In this document: positions 45,481-52,712 of the stretch, piece after piece
Layout: each line of letters starts with the position of its first letter
How positions within the stretch are numbered: position 1 is the stretch's first letter
Assembly: GCF_015644725.1 (NCBI RefSeq)
Contig: NZ_CP064795.1
Coordinates: 366,001-430,000, forward strand
DNA: 64,000 nucleotides
From: Salinimonas marina
GTDB taxonomy: Bacteria; Pseudomonadota; Gammaproteobacteria; Enterobacterales; Alteromonadaceae
Reading direction: 5' to 3'
Made by a program: the position numbers and the translations under genes
The notes under the pieces: generated by a model
Seen by the model: only the letters and a program-made list of their open reading frames with translations
Database searches by the model: none
Told to the model about the DNA's origin: nothing

Positions 45481-46120
45481 TTAAGATTTCTGTTGATTTT
45501 TTGCTAGGCGTAAGTCCCCTGTTCCTGCGTCGGAGTTTAAGCAGGAGCAGTAATTCATTAAAAAACATTCTTTGATAACGCCGCCTCTTTGCCGACCGAA
45601 AATATCGACAGTAAGCTCTACGGTACAGTATTTCTTTGATACGTATCTGAGCTCGTCCAGAGTTTCGCCGGCTGGTGTGCTAAAAGCAATAATGCGACTT
45701 CTCTTATGCTAAGCTATGATAGCTTCCACCATTGCCAGTGACGCTGACTTATCGAACAAGGCTTGTCTTGTCATTCTATGTCGACGGTAAATTACATCCC
45801 CGCGCTATTGGATTCCAGCCGCTTCCTGATATTCTTTATTCAAATGCACAATATCGGAAGGTACTGTTTGGTCTAACAAGTAGTTTAGTACTTCGGTATA
45901 GTCTGTGAGAGTGAGTTTTTGATGTAAAAATCAACCGCGTCTGACTACATAGCTTTTTGAATTATATGTCACCAGCTAAGTACGAAAAAGGGTCAATATA
46001 TGGTGAATAACCTCATATAAGGAATAGCGCTTATCCAATGTAGAGGTATGACCACGATATCACTGCAATAGGATATTCATTAGATAGTTTGAAAAGTACA
46101 GAAAGAAAATTTATTCTGTT
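45481..46120 (-). pseudogene. Decayed gene, possibly a fucosyltransferase-like glycosyltransferase
   Basis: On the minus strand, long stretches of protein-like sequence run through stops. One frame ending at the TAA at 45481 reads LTDYTEVLNYLLDQTVPSDI, VHLNKEYQEAAGIQ, TAG (45805-45807), RGDVIYRRHRMTRQALFDKS, then another TAG (45709-45711), then SRIIAFSTPAGETLDELRYV. Upstream, after a shift at the five-A run (45916-45920), the frame continues as SDAVDFYIK, preceded by further stops and fragments such as RGHTSTLDKRYSLYEVIHHI. A GIQ-x-RGD motif beginning the second half resembles the RRGD of GT11-type fucosyltransferases, but this is tentative. At least four stops and one or more shifts make it inactive. 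Confidence 0.6.
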
Positions 46121-46243
46121 ATCATTTGGCACCTAGAAATCTTTCGAGCGACCTTATATTCACTAAGATATTATTTTAGTTTTTCGTTCAATGATTATTT
46201 TTTATATCCAAGCATCAACAGGTTTAAACGAGGTGTATTGAGA

Positions 46244-47056
46244 GTGAGAAAGCATATATTTGTATTTATCCGTTATAGTGTTGTCCTGAAGTCGCGTAAA
46301 AATAACTGGATTGTCGGTCGGGAAGATGATTTTGAAGGTTATAAAAAGAGTGTATTCAAGCCGGAAAGGTTAAGGGCGAGGCGTAAGCTGTTTGAGACAG
46401 TCACACTTTCAAGCTTGGACCGCCAGCAAAGCATGAACAATGTGACGGTTGTTATAATGACATCGGATGAGCTTCCTGAAGAAGAAAAGCGCGCGTTGGA
46501 TAGCTTTTGTGACAGTCGGCCCTGGGTCAAGGTGGTTGAACTCAATGAGGATGAAAAAAATTACGAAAAGTGTATAAGGCGTGAAGTGAAAGCGCTGAAC
46601 GATGATGTTTTATATGCGTCTGTACGCCTGGACGACGACGACGCACTTGCTAGTGATTTTTTTATTCGTTTGAGTGGTTACCTGGAAAAGGAAAATATCG
46701 ATAGAATTATATCTCTCGGTCTGGGATATGCAGGTATTTACTCTGATAGTGAAAAGCGTTTTTCTGAATTTAAGCGCTACTATTACCCAAAAATTGCTAT
46801 TGGATTAGCTAAAATAAGCTACTACGATAAGAGAAATAAAGCCTTTTCTTCAGGGTCTATTTATGCTGATGGTCGTCATACAATAGTTGATCAAAAATCT
46901 GTAACATTATTGGATTCCAGGTCCCCTTCTTTTATAAGACTTATTCATTCTTCAGCTGATACCGTAGGCGTTCATGACAGAAAAATAGCGAAGATGGAAG
47001 CAGCTACGCCGGAAGAGGTTGGTAAGCACTTTGATTTTGAATTATTAGATAAATGA
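46244..47056 (+). CDS. Putative rhamnosyltransferase-type glycosyltransferase
   Basis: 270 residues from a GTG at 46244, for which the GAGG at 46230 is well placed; a TTG at 46238 is the alternative. It matches the pattern of putative rhamnosyl transferases (PF11316-like): N-terminal FIRYSVVL, the middle WVKVVELNEDEKN, and the metal-binding acidic cluster VRLDDDDALASDFF near residue 128. The C-terminal part binds acceptor. It could use dTDP-L-rhamnose made by the rml genes at the end of the locus. DNA composition is intermediate. It is separated from both neighbours by long gaps, so it probably has its own promoter. Confidence 0.65.
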   Translation: MRKHIFVFIRYSVVLKSRKNNWIVGREDDFEGYKKSVFKPERLRARRKLFETVTLSSLDRQQSMNNVTVVIMTSDELPEEEKRALDSFCDSRPWVKVVELNEDEKNYEKCIRREVKALNDDVLYASVRLDDDDALASDFFIRLSGYLEKENIDRIISLGLGYAGIYSDSEKRFSEFKRYYYPKIAIGLAKISYYDKRNKAFSSGSIYADGRHTIVDQKSVTLLDSRSPSFIRLIHSSADTVGVHDRKIAKMEAATPEEVGKHFDFELLDK

Positions 47057-47368
47057 AATTTGCTTCAGAAGCATAATCCTCCGCCACCTAATTAATTGTA
47101 TTATAATATCCGCTATACATTACCGCAGAAGGGTTCAGTTGTATCTGTTGAAGAGGCTGTATGGTTACTTAACTGTCCTATAATTCAATGTAAACGTCTG
47201 TATTTATTCATAAATTAATTTTGGATGATAATCTAACGGCTACGTTTGTACTTCTGGCTAGGTTAAGTGGATTAATGTATTATGCGGCCCGGGTGTAGCC
47301 CATCAATTTTTACTCATCCTTTCCGCGTGCTATATTCGGTTCGCTAATCAAAATATCGGTAAGTTTCA
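47057..47368. other. Intergenic stretch before the 918-residue glycosyltransferase gene
   Basis: 312 bases without a plausible gene or remnant. It is AT-rich in its first two thirds and closer to normal composition after about 47280, which marks the right edge of the low-G+C zone. Presumably it holds the promoter for the gene at 47369; no convincing -35/-10 pair stood out. Confidence 0.4.
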
Positions 47369-50125
47369 ATGTTAATCAAAAAGTTAGGCAAAAGACTTCG
47401 TAACGTCGTTTCCAGCCCAGAAAATGCCTCGCTTAATGCAATAGTCAAGACTATTAAAAGCAGCGGGAAGTTTGATAAGCGGTGGTACCTTACACAATAC
47501 CCGGATATAGCCGGTCACTCTCAGTGGCGAAAGCATCCCGAGAAACACTACGTGGTTCACGGTGCTTCAGAAGGCAGAAATCCATCCGAAATTTTTAACA
47601 CTCGCTGGTATCTTGAAGAACATGATGATGTGAGTGAGATTAGCATGAACCCGTTGCTTCATTACATCTTACACGGTGAAAGGGAAGGGCGGTTGACTCA
47701 AGGCCGAAATTCATTGTCAGGGCAAGCATTCTCATCAGAAAATCCTCTCACAGGAATTAAATCTGCGAACAGAACAGTCGATCTCATTAGAAGAAACATA
47801 CTAAACAATGGGTTTGAAGAGTCTGGTCTTGCAGAACTAAAAACGCTTTTTAAAGAGGGCACGAAGTTGCGCTCTTTGCTCGCAGCCCAGGAACTGACAC
47901 TGTACTTCTTAAATCAGGGAACAGCGGAATCTACCCGTGAAGCACTTGTTTATCTTGATTACTGCGAGGCGTCAGATGTATACGAGTTAAAATCTGACGA
48001 TGCCTATTTGATTATGCGCATTGAAGCGCTGCTAAACCTGGGTCAGGTAGAGGAAGCTAAGGCCCTTTTGGAAAGTCGCCCCGTAAAAGATATTACTAAC
48101 CCCGACATAGCACTGGCATGGGCTAACGTCTCTGGCTCGCTATCTGACAAATTAGCGCATGTTAATCAGATATACAAAGCTGCTGGTTTAGCTCCGATAG
48201 GTATTGAGTGTAAAAATGGCGAAGAACCCTACGTTGGTCTTTATACTCACAGCGCTACTGCAGCCAAAATCCCGATTTCCCAGCAACCCCTTATCACAGT
48301 AATTGTGCCTGCATACAATGCTCAGGGGACTATCGGTGTGGCGCTGAGCTCTTTGCTTCAACAAAGCTGGCAGAATATAGAGGTGTTGGTAGCCGACGAC
48401 TGTAGTACCGACGACACTCGAGCAGTAGTAGCTGAATTTGCCGAGCAGGACTCAAGAATAAAACTGGTAAAGGTGCCACGTAATGGGGGCCCGTATGTAG
48501 CGAGAAATTATGCATTGCGTGAAGCAAAGGGGGAATTTGTTACGTGTAACGATGCAGACGACTGGTCGCATAGTCAAAAATTGGAGGTTCAGGCCCGCCA
48601 CCTTATCGAGCATGAAGAGGTAATGGGGAATATCAGTCTGCAGGCACGCTCTAATCCTGACATGACATTTTATCGCCGGGGTAATTTCGGACATTACATT
48701 TTTAATAACATGTCCTCATTTATGTTCCGCCGGGAACCTGTGCTGGCGCGTCTTGGCTCATGGGATAGTGTTCGTTTTGGTGCTGACTCGGAATTTATCC
48801 GCAGAATAAAAAAATGTTTTGGTGCAGAAAGTGTGGTAAATCTCGACACACCACCGTTTTCGTTTCAGCGGCAATCCAGCGATTCGTTAACAGGCAGCTC
48901 CGCATTCGGCTATCATGGCTTTTTCATGGGGGCGCGCAAAGACTATTTCGAAACGTATCTTGAGTATCATAAGCAGCCTGACAGTGCAGTGTTTTACCCG
49001 TTTCCACAGGAACAGCGGTTCTTTGCTATACCTGAACCCATGCGCCCTGATAGAGAAACGAAAGACAGTAATGGGTATCGTTGCTTTGATGTCATTATTG
49101 CCTCCGATTTTCGGTTGGACGGTGGCTCGACGCTTTCCAGCATTGAAGAGATTAAGGCTCACCAGAACGCCGGATTAAGAACAGGGCTGGTTCAGCTATA
49201 CCGTTATGACTACAACCCCAGGAAAAAGATTAACCCCAGGGTGAGGGAGCTTCTGGATGGCAAATCAGTAGAAATGATTGTTTTTGGCGAGAAAGCAAAG
49301 TGCAATCACCTTATTGTGCGTTACCCGCCGGTATTGCAGCATAAACAAAAATACATTCCAGAAATCATCACGCAAAAAACCTCGGTTATTATAAACCAGC
49401 CACCGATGAGTGATTACGGTGAAAATGCGGTGCTTCGTTATGAGTTAGCCAAAGCCAATCAGCATGTAGAAAAATGGTTTGATATCCCTCCAACCTGGTA
49501 CACCATTGGGCCTGCAGTAAGAAATGCACTTGAAACACATCATAGTGCGGAGCTTAGCCAGATTACACTGAGCCAACAAGACTGGCCTAATGTGATTGAT
49601 GTGGAAGACTGGTCGCGCAGTGAGCATAGCCCGGCAAAGCAAAATATTGTTATCGGTCGCCACTCACGAGATAGCCTGCACAAATGGCCGGGCGATAGAG
49701 ACACTTTGCTAAAAATTTATCCTGAAAGTAACAATGTCACGGTAGCGGTTTTGGGTGGGGCGAGTGCGGTCCAAAGCGTAGTGGGCTACATACCCGAGAA
49801 CTGGCAGGTGCACGAATTTGGTGAGCTTACCCCTCAGGCCTTCTTATCCAAATTGGACGTGTTTGTCTATTATACTCACGCCGATTGGGTTGAGTCGTTT
49901 GGCCGTGTGGTACTAGAAGCAATGGCTGTAGGCGTTCCGGTTATCTTACCCGGCTTGTACCGGCCTTTATTTGGTGACGCAGCTATTTACGCTGAGGTAA
50001 CTGAAGTCGAAAAGCAAATTCATCGGCTCGTCGGCGATACAGAACTTTATCAAAATTATGTCGAAAAAGGGCTACGTTTGGTACGGGAAGAATTTAGTTA
50101 TAACGCACATATCTCAAGATTATAG
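47369..50125 (+). CDS. Multidomain glycosyltransferase: repeats, GT2, GT4
   Basis: 918 residues. Two locus-type repeats occupy residues 34-110 (FDKRWYLTQYPDI ... EGRNPS; FNTRWYLEEHDDV ... EGR). A helical TPR-like region follows (about 130-275). The GT2 domain spans about 305-500, with PLITVIVPAYNAQGTIGVAL and the nucleotide-binding TCNDADDW. The C-terminal third is a GT4-like GT-B domain ending FVYYTHADWVESFGRVVLEA, with the E...E donor motif. No membrane segments. Its architecture is shared with the minus-strand gene at 52713, so the two are paralogues. Likely adds two different sugars. Confidence 0.85.
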   Translation: MLIKKLGKRLRNVVSSPENASLNAIVKTIKSSGKFDKRWYLTQYPDIAGHSQWRKHPEKHYVVHGASEGRNPSEIFNTRWYLEEHDDVSEISMNPLLHYILHGEREGRLTQGRNSLSGQAFSSENPLTGIKSANRTVDLIRRNILNNGFEESGLAELKTLFKEGTKLRSLLAAQELTLYFLNQGTAESTREALVYLDYCEASDVYELKSDDAYLIMRIEALLNLGQVEEAKALLESRPVKDITNPDIALAWANVSGSLSDKLAHVNQIYKAAGLAPIGIECKNGEEPYVGLYTHSATAAKIPISQQPLITVIVPAYNAQGTIGVALSSLLQQSWQNIEVLVADDCSTDDTRAVVAEFAEQDSRIKLVKVPRNGGPYVARNYALREAKGEFVTCNDADDWSHSQKLEVQARHLIEHEEVMGNISLQARSNPDMTFYRRGNFGHYIFNNMSSFMFRREPVLARLGSWDSVRFGADSEFIRRIKKCFGAESVVNLDTPPFSFQRQSSDSLTGSSAFGYHGFFMGARKDYFETYLEYHKQPDSAVFYPFPQEQRFFAIPEPMRPDRETKDSNGYRCFDVIIASDFRLDGGSTLSSIEEIKAHQNAGLRTGLVQLYRYDYNPRKKINPRVRELLDGKSVEMIVFGEKAKCNHLIVRYPPVLQHKQKYIPEIITQKTSVIINQPPMSDYGENAVLRYELAKANQHVEKWFDIPPTWYTIGPAVRNALETHHSAELSQITLSQQDWPNVIDVEDWSRSEHSPAKQNIVIGRHSRDSLHKWPGDRDTLLKIYPESNNVTVAVLGGASAVQSVVGYIPENWQVHEFGELTPQAFLSKLDVFVYYTHADWVESFGRVVLEAMAVGVPVILPGLYRPLFGDAAIYAEVTEVEKQIHRLVGDTELYQNYVEKGLRLVREEFSYNAHISRL
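47468..47698 (+). repeat. Two WYL-YPDV-EGR repeat units
   Basis: Two units near the N-terminus of the 918-residue glycosyltransferase. The first has an inserted segment between YPDI and HY (GHSQWRKHPEKHY). The second keeps NPLLHYILHGEREGR. Confidence 0.75.
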
Positions 50126-50221
50126 GTAGGCTAGCGAAAGGTTACTTACCCAATCTTCAAATTTGTTTTTGTGAGCACGTTTTTTCTGACATTAGTTTAG
50201 CGACATAGTGGATCGAAGTTA

Positions 50222-51337
50222 ATGAAAAAGGCACTTATCACCGGCGTTACTGGCCAGGATGGCTCTTATCTGGCGGAGTTTCTGTTAGAAAAAGGTTACG
50301 AGGTCCACGGTATCAAACGGCGGGCCTCCCTGTTCAATACTGAGCGTATTGATCATATTTACGAAGATCCACACAACGAAAATCCCAAATTCTTTTTGCA
50401 TTATGGCGATCTTACCGATTCGTCCAACCTCACCCGGATTATTTCTGAAGTACAGCCCGATGAGGTCTATAATCTGGGCGCCCAATCTCATGTTGCGGTA
50501 TCATTTGAAGCCCCAGAGTACACTGCAGATGTAGATGCCATGGGAACATTACGTATGCTTGAAGCTATTCGCTTTTTAGGGCTGGAAAAGAAAACCAGGT
50601 TCTATCAAGCGTCTACCTCGGAGCTTTATGGTTTAGTACAGGAAACGCCACAAAAAGAAACTACGCCATTCTATCCACGTTCTCCGTATGCGGTAGCGAA
50701 GATGTACGCATACTGGATCACGATCAACTACCGTGAGTCTTATGGAATGTACGCCTGCAACGGTATTCTTTTTAATCATGAGTCGCCCCGTCGAGGCGAA
50801 ACCTTTGTGACACGCAAAATTACCCGTGCCATTGCAAATATCGCTCAGGGGCTGGAGAGCTGTCTGTTTTTAGGTAACCTTGATGTGCTGCGCGATTGGG
50901 GACATGCTAAAGACTATGTGCGTATGCAATGGATGATGTTACAACAAGAGAATCCGGAAGATTTTGTAATTGCCACCAGCAAACAAATATCTGTCCGCGA
51001 GTTTGTAACAATGTCAGCAAAAGAAGCCGGCATTACCCTGGAGTTTATTGGCGAAGGGGTCAAGGAACAGGCGAGGGTCACCGCTATAGAGGGAAATGAC
51101 GCATCCGGTGTTCAGGTGGGTGATGTGATTGTGAAAGTCGATCCCCGCTACTTCAGACCCGCCGAGGTGGAAACATTACTGGGCGACCCGACAAAAGCGA
51201 AAGAAAAGCTTGGCTGGGTACCAGAGATAACCGTAGAAGAGATGTGTACAGAAATGGTGGCTTCAGATCTTGATAAAGCTAAGCGTCACGCATTACTAAA
51301 ACATCATGGTTATAGCGTTGCGGTCGCCAAGGAGTAA
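50222..51337 (+). CDS. gmd: GDP-mannose 4,6-dehydratase
   Basis: 371 residues. First step from GDP-D-mannose to GDP-L-fucose: makes GDP-4-keto-6-deoxymannose with NADP+. The N-terminal [19 protein letters not shown] motif (here [20 protein letters not shown]) is at residues 3-22. The catalytic Ser/Thr STSELYG and the [10 protein letters not shown] (YxxxK) pair are present, followed by [15 protein letters not shown]. The fcl gene begins three bases after its stop. Confidence 0.97.
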   Translation: MKKALITGVTGQDGSYLAEFLLEKGYEVHGIKRRASLFNTERIDHIYEDPHNENPKFFLHYGDLTDSSNLTRIISEVQPDEVYNLGAQSHVAVSFEAPEYTADVDAMGTLRMLEAIRFLGLEKKTRFYQASTSELYGLVQETPQKETTPFYPRSPYAVAKMYAYWITINYRESYGMYACNGILFNHESPRRGETFVTRKITRAIANIAQGLESCLFLGNLDVLRDWGHAKDYVRMQWMMLQQENPEDFVIATSKQISVREFVTMSAKEAGITLEFIGEGVKEQARVTAIEGNDASGVQVGDVIVKVDPRYFRPAEVETLLGDPTKAKEKLGWVPEITVEEMCTEMVASDLDKAKRHALLKHHGYSVAVAKE

Positions 51338-51340
51338 AAT

Positions 51341-52300
51341 GTGAAACGAGTATATATAGCAGGCCATAAAGGTATGGTGGGCTCAGCCATCGTTCGCGCG
51401 CTTACTGCTCGTGATGACATAGAGCTTATCATCCGTAGTCGGGAGGAGCTGAACCTGCTTTCTCAACAGGAAGTAAGTGATTTTTTTGCTCAAGCCAACA
51501 TCGATGAAGTATATCTGGCGGCGGCTAAAGTCGGGGGTATCCATGCTAATAATGAATATCCGGCTGATTTCATTTACGAAAACCTGATGATTGAATCAAA
51601 CATTATTCACGCCGCAAATAGCAATAATGTTCAAAAACTACTTTTTCTGGGTTCTTCTTGTATCTATCCCAAACTCGCTGAACAGCCGATGAAAGAAACG
51701 GCGTTGTTAACAGGGGAACTTGAGCCCACCAGCGAGCCCTATGCAATAGCAAAAATTGCCGGTATTAAACTTTGTGAAAGTTATAACCGGCAGTTTAAAC
51801 GTGATTATCGTTCGGTGATGCCAACAAATTTATACGGCCCTAATGACAACTTCCACCCCGAAAACTCACACGTTATTCCTGCTTTGCTCAGACGCTTCCA
51901 CGAAGCGGCACAGCGAAAAGATAATGAAGTTGTGGCCTGGGGAAGTGGAACACCCAAACGCGAATTTCTTCATGTTGACGATATGGCGGCGGCGAGCGTT
52001 CATGTGATGGAGTTGGATAAATCTACCTATGACGCTAATACCGACCCTATGCTAAGCCATATCAATGTAGGCACTGGTAAGGACTGCACTATAAAAGAAT
52101 TGGTTGAAACAGTTGCGGCAGTGACCGGATTCGAAGGAGCGATTGTCTGGGATACCAGTAAGCCCGATGGCACTCCGCGCAAACTTATGGATGTTACACG
52201 CTTAAAAAAACTGGGCTGGCAGCACTCTGTTTCTTTGGAGCAGGGCCTGGCTCACACCTACCAATGGTTTCTTAACAATCTGGATAGTTTCAGAGGCTAA
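51341..52300 (+). CDS. fcl: GDP-L-fucose synthase
   Basis: 319 residues. Epimerase-reductase completing GDP-L-fucose. The start is GTG at 51341 after GGAG. Motifs: [15 protein letters not shown] (residues 7-21), [10 protein letters not shown] (Ser 107 and Cys 109 region), and [19 protein letters not shown] with the YxxxK pair. It is co-translated with gmd. The product would feed a fucosyltransferase; a decayed candidate lies at 45.5-46.1 kb. Confidence 0.96.
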   Translation: MKRVYIAGHKGMVGSAIVRALTARDDIELIIRSREELNLLSQQEVSDFFAQANIDEVYLAAAKVGGIHANNEYPADFIYENLMIESNIIHAANSNNVQKLLFLGSSCIYPKLAEQPMKETALLTGELEPTSEPYAIAKIAGIKLCESYNRQFKRDYRSVMPTNLYGPNDNFHPENSHVIPALLRRFHEAAQRKDNEVVAWGSGTPKREFLHVDDMAAASVHVMELDKSTYDANTDPMLSHINVGTGKDCTIKELVETVAAVTGFEGAIVWDTSKPDGTPRKLMDVTRLKKLGWQHSVSLEQGLAHTYQWFLNNLDSFRG

Positions 52301-52335
52301 ATGCTGACGTATTCTCACTGGGCATTTTGAAAAAT

Positions 52336-52664
52336 ATGAATAAGATAAAAGTTAGGATACTTGATATGTCCAATGGCATTATAAATGGGTGATATGCCGT
52401 TTATTTAGCTAACCATGCCGGTATTGATGTGCTTCAGGAGCTGTCTATTGGCTCCAGTCGCTCGACCGTGTGGTAAGGCCTTACTAGCAATATCTTTCAT
52501 GGCTCATTCTGGCACCTGTCTATTCTAGAAGTTGTCAGGTAGAAGTTGCTGTTGTCAGGCCGGTTAAAAGTCGACAATACATGCTCAAGGACCGCACCGC
52601 TGTTGAACCTGCACACAGGAACGTAATCGCTGAGTTAGAGTCAGCGCTCATACTCGACGTTTAG
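52336..52664 (+). pseudogene. Decayed gene of unknown function after fcl
   Basis: A plus-strand frame from the ATG at 52336 reads MNKIKVRILDMSNGIING, TGA (52390-52392), YAVYLANHAGIDVLQELSIG, SSRSTVW, TAA, then GLTSNIFHGSFWHLSILEVV. In another frame it continues from about 52539: VEVAVVRPVKSRQYMLKDRT, then HRNVIAELESALILDV, to a TAG at 52662-52664. Two in-frame stops plus one shift indicate a dead gene. A 9-base direct repeat GTTGTCAGG (52531-52539, 52551-52559) lies at the shift. I recognise no family. Confidence 0.45.
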
Positions 52665-52712
52665 AAAATTAAACAGTACAGCCAGGTTACGAGTTTAATT
52701 CCAGGGAACCCT

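Noticed and set aside
45371..45568. 65-codon minus-strand frame in the AT-rich gap
   Set aside because: It is not in the frame of the decayed glycosyltransferase-like gene and is lysine/leucine-rich by composition only.
46244..47056. GT2 chain-polymerising synthase
   Set aside because: The protein has the acidic LDDDDAL site but no membrane segments, and its overall pattern fits putative rhamnosyltransferases better.
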